Of a DNA stretch of 24,717 bases, positions 1-6,914 are shown one piece after another; the stretch's first letter is position 1, and every line of letters begins with the position of its first letter. The position numbers were made by a program, and so were the translations under genes. The notes under the pieces were generated by a model. That model was not told the DNA's origin. It ran no database searches and saw nothing but the letters and a program-made list of their open reading frames with translations. The DNA lies in contig CAZDML010000016.1 of NCBI GenBank assembly GCA_964506645.1, positions 1 to 24,717 of the forward strand, given 5' to 3'. This DNA comes from CAZDML01 sp964506645 (GTDB lineage Bacteria; Elusimicrobiota; Elusimicrobia; 2-01-FULL-59-12).

Positions 1-466
1 GTTTGGCGGCTAGATCGACCGTATGTGAAATAATTTGACCGGATTTCATGGCATCGGTTTCCATGACGTCCCCGGTATGCACACCCACGCGTATTTCAAA
101 CGCTTGTCCCAGGCGGTTTTGTCGTTTGTTGAACGTGGGAATTTCTTCGAGAATGTCGTGCGTGGCCTGGAGAGCGTCTTCCGGTTTTTCAAACCGACAC
201 ATCATGCCATCTCCAGATATGGTCATGACATTGCCATGGCACATATAGGCGCACTGGCTGACCAGCTTGTGATAAGACAAAAAAGTGTAGATAATGTCTT
301 GCTGGTTCTGGCCGGATTTGAGCGCTGTGGATCCGACTACATCGATCGATAAAAAGGTCGATGTTTTCGCGGATAATTTGAGATAGACGGGGGCGTTTTG
401 AGCATCATCCATAGCCGTATAGATATAGCGATCTAATCCACTAATTTCAATGGGTAATCTCCTCAT
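1..466 (-). CDS. Class III adenylate/guanylate cyclase domain protein (3' end cut by the window edge)
   Basis: About 155 residues are visible, starting at the ATG at 466-464; the C-terminus lies beyond position 1. The class III cyclase catalytic signatures appear in order. First is a metal-binding strand reading FLSIDVVGST near residue 45. Then comes the GDGMMCRFEKPEDALQA loop with the second acidic residue, and then RVGVHTGDV near residue 130. These enzymes make cAMP or cGMP from ATP or GTP. The N-terminal stretch of about 40 residues before the domain is short and shows no membrane segment, so the protein looks soluble and the catalytic domain sits close to the start. An in-frame TAG nine bases upstream of the ATG rules out an N-terminal extension. 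No clear Shine-Dalgarno sequence is visible. The nucleotide made cannot be decided from the visible part. Confidence 0.85.
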   Translation of the reverse strand, partial: MRRLPIEISGLDRYIYTAMDDAQNAPVYLKLSAKTSTFLSIDVVGSTALKSGQNQQDIIYTFLSYHKLVSQCAYMCHGNVMTISGDGMMCRFEKPEDALQATHDILEEIPTFNKRQNRLGQAFEIRVGVHTGDVMETDAMKSGQIISHTVDLAAK

Positions 467-968
467 CGGCCACTACGGGAAACCGCCAGAAGCTCATTCC
501 CAGACGATTACGCTTGTGGAATGCAACCAGCGCCTTGGGATGAAGCCTTCCGATTTTGTTTCTGCGGAACCGCCGGATTTCTTCCGCAAAGCGCACGGAG
601 CGACTGGGCGCTATCTTGTTTTCGAACTTAAAGCCGATGAAATCGGTACGAATGCAGCCTGGAAGCCGGGCTACTATCTGCTTCCTTTGGATGCGAAAGA
701 CGTGCTTCAAACTTTTGACCGTGGCAGCTTTGGAAAAGACAAAGGCGAGCCCAAGGCGGTTGAGCTGGAGTCCTTGGATACACCGCCTCCGCAAGATGTG
801 ATGGAGCGGGCCCAAAAATGGGCCCATGATTCTCAGCCGCTATTTTTTGAATGTAAGTGTCCTTCTCTCATGCTCCGTCTGGATCCTCCCTGGGGGCTGC
901 GCCGCCGCTGGCGCGCTCGCTTGAGTTGTGCCAAACGCTGTCAGCCCGTACTGAAAACGCCCGTGTAA
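450..968 (+). CDS. Uncertain hypothetical protein
   Basis: This is an open frame of 172 codons that I do not recognise. Residues from about 30 to 140 have a protein-like mix, for example GRYLVFELKADEIG and KPGYYLLPLDAKDVLQTF, and first codon positions are rich in G, as expected of a real gene. Its TAA shares one base with the ATG of the membrane protein at 968 (TAATG), which favours coupling. Against it, a start at 450 would overlap the 5' end of the divergent cyclase by 17 bases, and no ribosome binding site is seen. A start at the ATG at 540 would avoid the overlap. A 126-codon frame on the opposite strand (447-827) covers the same DNA and is less protein-like (rich in Arg, His, Lys). Either could be spurious. 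Confidence 0.4.
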   Translation: MGNLLIGHYGKPPEAHSQTITLVECNQRLGMKPSDFVSAEPPDFFRKAHGATGRYLVFELKADEIGTNAAWKPGYYLLPLDAKDVLQTFDRGSFGKDKGEPKAVELESLDTPPPQDVMERAQKWAHDSQPLFFECKCPSLMLRLDPPWGLRRRWRARLSCAKRCQPVLKTPV

Positions 969-2176
969 TGCGCTGGCTCAAGCCGCTCCTTTTCGCCAAC
1001 TTCCTGTTTTTTTCGACGGGGTATCTGTTTCTGAATCAGCCAGGCAATGCTCCGGACGAACCGGGCCATGTCTCCTATATCCGTTACTGGGCAGCCACGG
1101 GGCAGCTGCCAGAATTTGAGCGATCCGATTATTGGCCGCGCTACCTTGCCCATCATCCTCCGCTTTACTACGCCATAGGCCGTGTCCTGATGCCCTTCCT
1201 CCAAACCCAGTCCATTCCGATACAGTATCGTATCCTGCGCAGCATCGGACTGCTCTGCCATCTGTTGATGCTTTGGGTACTGTTGAAGATTGCCGAGCTT
1301 GTCTTTGACCAGGAGGATTCTCTGGTTCTTGGCACGCTGGCCTGCGCAGCGCTTAATCCCATGGTCAGTTTTATCGGGGCGAGCATTTCCAACGATCCGA
1401 TGAACAATCTTTGGATGGCGCTCGTGGTCTGGCTGGCCCTACGCCTGGAAGACCAGCCGGAGGAACGTTCCACCGTTTTGGGACTGGGTTTGGTCATCGG
1501 ACTGGCGTGCAGTACCAAAATGACAGCGGTGATTCCGTGTGCCGCCGTGGTGACTTATCTTGGAGTGCGCAAACGTCTGTCTTTGAAGGGGTTGGCCTTA
1601 ACGATCGGGATGTTTGTTCTCATCGCTGGGCAGACGTTCTGGCGTAACCAGCGTTTGTTGGGAGATCCCTTGGGCATCACGGCCATTCATCGGATGGAGC
1701 CGGTTGGACGCGGCTGGGCGGGACTTGGAACATATGTGCTCAATGCATTTCAAAGTTTTTGGGCTGTCACGGGCTGGATGTCGACCCGTGTCGGGGATGG
1801 GTATTATTTGGCACTCTGGGCCTTCGTGCTGGTGGCCGTCATGGGGTTGTTCAAAATAACGTCATCTGACGAAACGCCTTCCTTTAAACACGGCCCGTTT
1901 CTGATGTTTGTGGGGGGAATTTGTCTATTGCAGGGACTGGCGCATGGGCTGTCAACGATGCAGACGCAGGGACGATACTTATTTGCGGGGCTGGGGGCGC
2001 TGATGCCGCTCCTTTTTGCCGGGTTTTATGAAGCGGTGAAAGACATTCCAGCCAAATGGCGGCCTGCTTTTTGGGTCATTTTAGCCCTCGCGTCCATGGG
2101 TCTGCAGTGGCAGGCCCTGGCCCGAACGGCGCGTTCTTTTCACGTTATTCCTGGGGTCTATGACTACAAGATCTGA
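968..2176 (+). CDS. Polytopic GT-C-type glycosyltransferase, ArnT/PMT or DUF2142-like
   Basis: This 402-residue membrane protein has about 9 to 11 hydrophobic segments. The first helix (residues 6-22) is followed by a loop carrying an Asp-Glu pair (D30-E31, in NAPDEPGHVSY). A His-His-Pro-Pro-Leu-Tyr-Tyr motif follows further along the same loop. An acidic pair after the first helix and an HPPLYY-like motif are typical of lipid-linked GT-C sugar transferases, which act on the outer face of the inner membrane with polyprenyl-phosphate sugars. The donor and acceptor cannot be read from the sequence. I chose the ATG at 968 because it overlaps the preceding TAA and gives a clean first helix. A GTG at 857 would add 37 non-hydrophobic residues. 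The last segment ends shortly before the tRNA promoter. Confidence 0.72.
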   Translation: MRWLKPLLFANFLFFSTGYLFLNQPGNAPDEPGHVSYIRYWAATGQLPEFERSDYWPRYLAHHPPLYYAIGRVLMPFLQTQSIPIQYRILRSIGLLCHLLMLWVLLKIAELVFDQEDSLVLGTLACAALNPMVSFIGASISNDPMNNLWMALVVWLALRLEDQPEERSTVLGLGLVIGLACSTKMTAVIPCAAVVTYLGVRKRLSLKGLALTIGMFVLIAGQTFWRNQRLLGDPLGITAIHRMEPVGRGWAGLGTYVLNAFQSFWAVTGWMSTRVGDGYYLALWAFVLVAVMGLFKITSSDETPSFKHGPFLMFVGGICLLQGLAHGLSTMQTQGRYLFAGLGALMPLLFAGFYEAVKDIPAKWRPAFWVILALASMGLQWQALARTARSFHVIPGVYDYKI

Positions 2177-2186
2177 AGTAGGAAAA

Positions 2187-2195
2187 TGTTATAAT
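2187..2195 (+). promoter_or_regulatory. Extended -10 promoter for the tRNA gene
   Basis: TGTTATAAT is a consensus TATAAT (2190-2195) preceded by the TGn extension. It predicts a transcript start near 2202, about 17 bases before the mature tRNA. No good -35 hexamer is present at the usual spacing, which is common for extended -10 promoters. The glycerophosphodiesterase gene begins 20 bases after the tRNA, with no terminator between. This promoter may therefore also feed the long operon downstream. Confidence 0.6.
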
Positions 2196-2218
2196 TTCGT
2201 CAGATTTAGAGGCTTTTT

Positions 2219-2295
2219 GGCGGGGTAGCTCAGCTGGTTAGAGCGGCAGCTTCATAAGCTGTAGGTCGCCGGTTCGATCCCGGCCCCCGCTACCA
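2219..2295 (+). tRNA. tRNA-Met(CAT), elongator-type
   Basis: A full 77-base cloverleaf with an encoded CCA. The acceptor stem is GGCGGGG with CCCCGCT, giving a G1-U72 wobble followed by six Watson-Crick pairs. The D-arm is GCTC...GAGC. The anticodon stem GCAGC/GCTGT encloses loop TTCATAA with anticodon CAT. The T-arm is GCCGG-TTCGATC-CCGGC. The anticodon stem lacks the three G-C pairs of an initiator, so this is an elongator tRNA-Met. A tRNA-Ile2 whose CAT is read as LAU after lysidine modification cannot be excluded by eye. Confidence 0.95.
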
Positions 2296-2315
2296 ATTTT
2301 CTCCTCCACTTACTT

Positions 2316-3083
2316 ATGTTAACCCTTTGGCCGCAACAGGCCGGTTGTCTCATTATTGGTCACCGTGGGGCCATGGGGTATGCTCCCGAAAATACCCTGA
2401 TGTCCTTTGAAGAAGGCATTCGCCGCGGGGCGGATCTGCTGGAATTGGACGTGCAGCTGTCCAAGGACGGCGAAGTCGTGGTCATGCATGACACCACGGT
2501 CGATCGTACGACCAATGGCGAAGGCGCGGTCCGCGATTTGCCTTGGCGTAAGATGAAAACGCTTGATGCCGGCGGCTGGTACAACCCCGAGTTTGCCGAA
2601 GAACGCATCCCGCATTTGTCCGATGTCATTGAGTGTTTTCGTACCCGTAAAACCGCACGGCGTCACCCCGTTAATCTGGTTGTGGAACTCAAAACCGTCA
2701 AAGGCTCTGGCGGGTCGCTGGCCGATGCCACGGTGGCACTGCTGCAGAAAGAACATTTTCTGGAGCGCGTGATTGTGATTTCCTTTGATGCTGTGGCACT
2801 GCAGGAAGTGCGTGCGGCGCACAAGACGTTGCCGATTGGGCTGTTGTATTCCGAGGGTGCGGATGAAGCGCGGATTGAACAGGCCAAGGCCATGGACGCG
2901 CATGCGCTCTTCCCACGCAAGACGTGTGTGACAGCCAAAGGGGTTGCCGCGGCCCACAAAGCGGGGCTCGCGCTGGGCACGTGGACAGCCAATACCAAAA
3001 ATGAAATGAAGCGCCTCATGACCTGCGGGACGGACGCCATTGCGACCAATTTCCCAGACCGTCTGCGTTCGCTTTTAGGATAG
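2316..3083 (+). CDS. Glycerophosphodiester phosphodiesterase (GDPD, UgpQ-like)
   Basis: A 255-residue single-domain protein that hydrolyses glycerophosphodiesters to glycerol 3-phosphate and an alcohol. The GDPD catalytic set is complete: His16-Arg17 (IIGHRGAMGYAPENT), the metal ligands Glu43 and Asp45 (LLELDVQLSKDG), the second catalytic His58 (VVMHD), and a later Glu in NLVVELKT. The C-terminal barrel strands end with LGTWTANTKNEMKRL and DAIATNFPDRL, typical of the bacterial UgpQ branch. There is no signal peptide, so the enzyme is cytoplasmic. It lies 20 bases after the tRNA and opens the long operon. The ATG at 2316 has no visible Shine-Dalgarno sequence. It stops seven bases before the HAD gene. 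Confidence 0.9.
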   Translation: MLTLWPQQAGCLIIGHRGAMGYAPENTLMSFEEGIRRGADLLELDVQLSKDGEVVVMHDTTVDRTTNGEGAVRDLPWRKMKTLDAGGWYNPEFAEERIPHLSDVIECFRTRKTARRHPVNLVVELKTVKGSGGSLADATVALLQKEHFLERVIVISFDAVALQEVRAAHKTLPIGLLYSEGADEARIEQAKAMDAHALFPRKTCVTAKGVAAAHKAGLALGTWTANTKNEMKRLMTCGTDAIATNFPDRLRSLLG

Positions 3084-3090
3084 GAGAGAT

Positions 3091-3561
3091 ATGCTGAGAG
3101 CCGTCATTTTCGATATGGATGGTGTGATTTGCGACAGTGAGCCGCTGCACATGCGCGCGTTCCAGAAAGTGCTCAGCGAAGAAGGCATTTCACTGCTGGA
3201 TCAGGACTATTACGACAAGTACCTGGCGTTTGATGACCGGGGCTGTTTTCAGGCGGCTTTTAAAGAGAAAGGCCGAACGATGGAACCGGAAAAGCTGAGC
3301 AAACTGCTCGAGCGCAAAGCCCGCTACTTTGATCAGGAAATGAAAGAGCATGTTGTTATTTATCCGGGAGTCGATGCCTTTGTTAAAAAAGTCAGCGACC
3401 GCTATCCGGTGGCTCTGGCCTCCGGCGCTCGCCGTCTCGAAATTGAGTTTGTGCTCAAGAAAGCCAAGATCCGCGGATTGTTTACGTCCGTGGTCAGCGC
3501 GGACGACGTAGAAAAGGGAAAGCCGGATCCGGAGTCGTTTCAGAAAGCGTTAAAGGCCTAA
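3091..3561 (+). CDS. HAD-superfamily phosphatase, N-terminal part before a frameshift
   Basis: This is the first 156 codons of a beta-phosphoglucomutase/phosphatase-like HAD hydrolase. Motif I is FDMDGV with nucleophile Asp8 and acid/base Asp10. A helical cap of about residues 15-85 follows (C1-type cap). Motif II is Ser111 in ALASGARR, and motif III is Lys144 in EKGKPDPESF. Motif IV, the Mg-binding acidic pair, is missing from this frame because it ends in TAA at 3559-3561. The rest of the enzyme continues in the -1 frame (see the next entry). The ATG follows an AGGAG-like ribosome site at 3082-3086, slightly close to the start. If the sequence is correct, this gene product is truncated and unlikely to be active. 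Confidence 0.8.
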   Translation: MLRAVIFDMDGVICDSEPLHMRAFQKVLSEEGISLLDQDYYDKYLAFDDRGCFQAAFKEKGRTMEPEKLSKLLERKARYFDQEMKEHVVIYPGVDAFVKKVSDRYPVALASGARRLEIEFVLKKAKIRGLFTSVVSADDVEKGKPDPESFQKALKA

Positions 3562-3779
3562 ACGATTTCCGACTGGATGGAACGCCGGAGATTAAACCCT
3601 CCGAAGTGGTTGTTATCGAAGATTCGCGTCACGGTTTAAATGCAGCCAGAGCGGCAGGCATGAAAGGACTTGGCGTCACCACCTCTTACAAAGCTGAAGA
3701 GCTCAAACCCCATGCCGATGAGGTCGTGGATAGTTTGGGCCGACTGCCGGTCGAACATCTGGAAAAACTCTTTTTATGA
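3558..3779 (+). pseudogene. C-terminal part of the HAD phosphatase, displaced by a -1 frameshift
   Basis: Reading from 3558 in the -1 frame gives 73 residues that complete the HAD fold. LNDFRLDGTPEIKPSEVVVI leads into motif IV (EDSRHGLNAARAAGM), followed by the final strand and helix down to EHLEKLFL. Joined to the upstream part this makes about 228 residues, the usual length for this family. One missing base, for example one C in GCCTAAAC at 3556-3563, explains the break. I see no classical slippery heptamer with a pseudoknot. The fragment's TGA shares ATGA with the hpnC start, which shows that the original gene ended here and was coupled to hpnC. A single-base sequencing or assembly error is as likely as true gene decay. 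Confidence 0.75.
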
Positions 3780-4687
3780 CGTCCACGCTTACGCGGCCAC
3801 AGCTGCCTCCAGAAATCGCCAAGCCTCTTGAACGCCGATGGTCGGAACAAGAGGCTTTCGCCTTTTGTTCGGCGCTGACCAAAAGCCACTACGAAAATTT
3901 TCCTGTAGGCTCGGTGCTCATGCCAGCGGCCGTTCAGCCGGCCGTGCACAGTCTCTATGCGTTTATGCGCACCGCAGACGATTTCTCCGATGAGAACCGT
4001 GTGCCCGGCGACGAAGCAGAACGTATGGCGTATCTCACTGTCTGGGACGAGATGCTGACAGCGTGTGTGAAGGGCGAGGCGCAGCATCCCATTTTCGTAG
4101 CCCTTAAGGTTACACTCGATAAATATCAGCTTCCGGTACAGTGGCTCCGTGACTTGCTGGCGGCCTTCAAGATGGATGTGACCATCCGTCGTTATAAAAC
4201 GTATGCCGAGGTTCTCAACTACTGCACCTACTCGGCGAACCCGGTGGGCCGGCTAATTTTGACGTTGTGGGGCTACCGTCAAGAGGATCTTTATACGTTG
4301 TCGGACCATATTTGTACGGGGCTGCAGCTGGCCAACCATTGGCAGGATGTGGCCGTCGATATGAAAAAGGATCGTATCTATTTGCCGCAGGATGACATGA
4401 AGCGCTTCGGTGTCAGCGAAGACGACCTCGCCAACGCCCGCTGTACGCCCGCTTTCCAGAAGCTGCTGGCCTACGAAGTGGGCCAAGCGCGCACCCTCTT
4501 TGAAGCCGGAAAACCGCTGCCAGAACGTGTGCAGGGCCGTCTGCGCCTGGAACTTCGCCTGACCTGGCGAGGCGGCGTGACCATTCTCGAAAAGATTGAA
4601 GCGGCACACTATGACGTCCTGCATCGCCGGCCCATCGTGACGAAGGCCGACTGGGCCAAATTATTCGTGAAATCGGTATTTGCATGA
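3776..4687 (+). CDS. hpnC: Hydroxysqualene synthase (HpnC)
   Basis: A 303-residue member of the squalene/phytoene synthase family. Residues 36-72 (KSHYENFPVGS...YAFMRTADDFSDEN) carry the HpnC-type SHYENFPV start and the first aspartate-rich motif DDFSD (68-72). The second motif is QDVAVD (190-195), in LQLANHWQDVAVDMKKDR. In the bacterial three-step route HpnD makes presqualene diphosphate, HpnC converts it to hydroxysqualene, and HpnE reduces that to squalene. The ATG overlaps the HAD stop (ATGA), and its own TGA overlaps the hpnD start (ATGA). A stretch after motif II (RFGVSEDDL) is nearly identical to HpnD, so the two genes look like an old tandem duplication. Confidence 0.92.
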   Translation: MTSTLTRPQLPPEIAKPLERRWSEQEAFAFCSALTKSHYENFPVGSVLMPAAVQPAVHSLYAFMRTADDFSDENRVPGDEAERMAYLTVWDEMLTACVKGEAQHPIFVALKVTLDKYQLPVQWLRDLLAAFKMDVTIRRYKTYAEVLNYCTYSANPVGRLILTLWGYRQEDLYTLSDHICTGLQLANHWQDVAVDMKKDRIYLPQDDMKRFGVSEDDLANARCTPAFQKLLAYEVGQARTLFEAGKPLPERVQGRLRLELRLTWRGGVTILEKIEAAHYDVLHRRPIVTKADWAKLFVKSVFA

Positions 4688-5517
4688 GCGACCATTCTTA
4701 CGTTCATAACGTGACGCGCCAGAGCGGAAGTAATTTTTACTTCTCGTTCTTTGCGCTGCCCAAGGATCAGCGTGAGGCGATCACGGCCGTATATGCCTTC
4801 TGCCGAGAAGTCGATGATGCGGTGGACGACCCGAACCAGAAAGATCCGCAGGGCGCCGTGGCCTGGTGGCGACAGGAAATTGCGCGGACGTACGACGGCA
4901 AGCCCACGATGCCGCTCACACAGTCGCTGGCGGATGCGATCGACAAATTCCAGCTGTCGCGCGCTTATTTCGACGGCATCTTAGACGGGGTGGCCATGGA
5001 TCTCACGGTTCAGCGCTATGCCACGTACGATGACCTGCTCACGTACTGCTACCACGTGGCTGGTGAAGTGGGCCTCTTGTGCATGGAGATTTTTGGGTAT
5101 CGTTCCGAACGCCTGAAGACCTATGCCGTGAAGATGGGGCTCGCGTTTCAGCTCACCAACATCCTGCGCGATATTCAAAGCGATGCCGCGCGCGGACGCA
5201 TTTATCTGCCGTTGGAAGATTTGTCGCGCTTTGGCGTCAGCGAAGACGACCTGTTGAATAGCCGTATGACACCGGCTTTTAAACGGTTGATGACCTTTGA
5301 AGTGCGCCGGGCGAAGGATTTGTACCGCGAAGTTTCGCTCCTTCCTACCGTGGAGGAATTACCGGCGCTGAAAGCGTCAGAAATTATGAAAGCTATTTAT
5401 GAAAATATTTTGAATCGTATTGAAGCGCGGGATTACAACGTCTGGGGCTCGCGCATCCGAGTCCCCGCGCTCACGAAGATTGCCCTGGCGCTGCACGCGT
5501 GGTGGCATTGCCGATGA
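4684..5517 (+). CDS. hpnD: Presqualene diphosphate synthase (HpnD)
   Basis: A 277-residue squalene/phytoene synthase family enzyme that condenses two farnesyl diphosphates into presqualene diphosphate. The N-terminus has the HpnD signature (VTRQSGSNFYFSFFALP). The first Asp-rich motif is DDAVDD (44-49), and the second is DIQSD (163-167), in NILRDIQSDAARGRIYLP. The family length is about 270-290 residues. It is coupled to hpnC by ATGA at 4684, and its TGA (5515-5517) overlaps the ATG of hpnE. No squalene-hopene cyclase gene lies in the window, so the end product (hopanoid, or another squalene or C30 carotenoid derivative) must be decided elsewhere in the genome. Confidence 0.92.
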   Translation: MSDHSYVHNVTRQSGSNFYFSFFALPKDQREAITAVYAFCREVDDAVDDPNQKDPQGAVAWWRQEIARTYDGKPTMPLTQSLADAIDKFQLSRAYFDGILDGVAMDLTVQRYATYDDLLTYCYHVAGEVGLLCMEIFGYRSERLKTYAVKMGLAFQLTNILRDIQSDAARGRIYLPLEDLSRFGVSEDDLLNSRMTPAFKRLMTFEVRRAKDLYREVSLLPTVEELPALKASEIMKAIYENILNRIEARDYNVWGSRIRVPALTKIALALHAWWHCR

Positions 5518-6914
5518 AGCGCTCCGTGATCGTCATTGGCGGCGGCATGGCGGGGCTGTCTGCCGCAACGGCGTTAGCAGAGCACGGGTGTCAGGTGACG
5601 GTGCTCGAAGGCCGTCAGGTTCTTGGCGGTCGTGCGTATTCCTTTGTGGATCCCAAAACCGGAGACTCGGTCGATAACGGCCAGCATCTGTTCATGGGCT
5701 GTTATCACGAGACGATTCGATTTCTGAAGCGTATCGGGACGGTGGACCTGCTGAAGTTTCAGCACAATCTCACGATTGATTTTGTCGGTTCGGGTGGACG
5801 GTCTGCGCGGCTGCGCTGTTGGCCGCTGCCGGCGCCGTGGCATTTGTTGTCGGGGCTCCTGCGTTTATCAACCTTATCGTGGGGCGATCGCCTGCGCCTG
5901 GGCTACATGCATCAAGCGCTTCGAGAGTATCAGCACAACCCGCAGGCTCTGAATCACATGACAGTGACCGATTGGCTGCGTCAGTGGAAGCAATCCGACC
6001 GGGCGCGCCGGCACCTCTGGGACTTGATTACGATTGCCACGCTGAACGAAGATCCCAACCGTGCTATCGCAGGGCCGTTGGCCGAAGTTTTGTGCCGGGC
6101 CTTTTTTAGTGGTTTCCAAGAATCCCAAATCGGACTTTCCAGTATGGGACTCAGCGATTTGTATGTGAAAGCGGCCAAAGAGTTTGTGGAACGTCGGGAT
6201 GGCGAGGTGCATGTGAAATCGCCCGTTGATCGGATTGAGATTGTGAATGGCAAGGCTGTCGGAGTTCGGCTGCGTGATGGCCGTGACATGAAGGCTGATT
6301 GGGTGATTTCGACCGTTCCGTCCCATCTCTTCGGAAAACTTCTGTCGAAAGAAGAACTCGCGAAGCATCCGGTATTCCAAAAAACAGCCGATCTTAAAGC
6401 CGCTCCGATTATTTCAATTCATCTCTGGTTTGACCGGGCCATCAGCAGCCGCAAGTTCGCCGGACTTCTCGATACGCATGTGCAGTGGTTCTTTAATAAG
6501 TCCAAAATTTATACCGATCCGCAAACACAGAAGGGCTATGTGTCGCTGGTGATTAGCGGAGCGCACACGTTTGTGGACTGGACGGACACCAGCATCCTGG
6601 CGATGACGCTGGAAGAATTGCGCCGGTTATTTCCAGACGCCCGTGAGGCGAACCTGCTGCGGTCCCTGGTGATCAAAGAGCATACGGCGACGCTGTCTCC
6701 CACGGTAGGCAGCGAAGAGCTACGCCCATCCCATGTCACACCGATCCCTCATTTATTGCTCGCAGGAGACTGGACCCAAACGGGCCTTCCAGCCACCATT
6801 GAGAGTGCCTGTGTCAGCGGTCATGCGTGTGCAGATATTGTGATGGGGTCCGGAGCTTCCGCTACGGCGGAGCCGAAGAAACGTGCCAAGAAGAAGGAGA
6901 TCGTCCATGTCTGA
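5514..6914 (+). CDS. hpnE: Hydroxysqualene dehydroxylase (HpnE), FAD-dependent
   Basis: A 466-residue FAD-dependent amine-oxidase/phytoene-desaturase-like protein that reduces hydroxysqualene to squalene. The dinucleotide-binding motif GGGMAG (9-14) begins at the N-terminus, followed by LEGRQVLGGRAYSF. The motif VDNGQHLFMGCYHETIRFLKR is characteristic of HpnE. The C-terminal FAD contact is LLLAGDWTQTGLPATIESA. The protein ends in a Lys/Ala-rich tail (PKKRAKKKE). I chose the ATG at 5514 because it overlaps the hpnD TGA and places the Rossmann motif immediately after the start. An upstream GTG at 5499 would only add five residues. It overlaps the acs start by eight bases. Confidence 0.9.
   Translation: MKRSVIVIGGGMAGLSAATALAEHGCQVTVLEGRQVLGGRAYSFVDPKTGDSVDNGQHLFMGCYHETIRFLKRIGTVDLLKFQHNLTIDFVGSGGRSARLRCWPLPAPWHLLSGLLRLSTLSWGDRLRLGYMHQALREYQHNPQALNHMTVTDWLRQWKQSDRARRHLWDLITIATLNEDPNRAIAGPLAEVLCRAFFSGFQESQIGLSSMGLSDLYVKAAKEFVERRDGEVHVKSPVDRIEIVNGKAVGVRLRDGRDMKADWVISTVPSHLFGKLLSKEELAKHPVFQKTADLKAAPIISIHLWFDRAISSRKFAGLLDTHVQWFFNKSKIYTDPQTQKGYVSLVISGAHTFVDWTDTSILAMTLEELRRLFPDAREANLLRSLVIKEHTATLSPTVGSEELRPSHVTPIPHLLLAGDWTQTGLPATIESACVSGHACADIVMGSGASATAEPKKRAKKKEIVHV

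Noticed and set aside
808..825. Inverted repeat GGGCCCAAAAATGGGCCC as a terminator
   Set aside because: The stem is short, lies inside an open frame and no T-run follows directly; GGGCCC is itself palindromic, so the pattern is weak.
447..827. Minus-strand frame of 126 codons upstream of the cyclase
   Set aside because: The product is rich in Arg, His, Lys and Phe in the way antisense frames often are, has no recognisable motif, and overlaps the more protein-like plus frame. It is kept only as an alternative.
3550..3565. Programmed -1 frameshifting in the HAD gene
   Set aside because: No X-XXY-YYZ slippery heptamer and no clear downstream pseudoknot were found; a missing base explains the data more simply.
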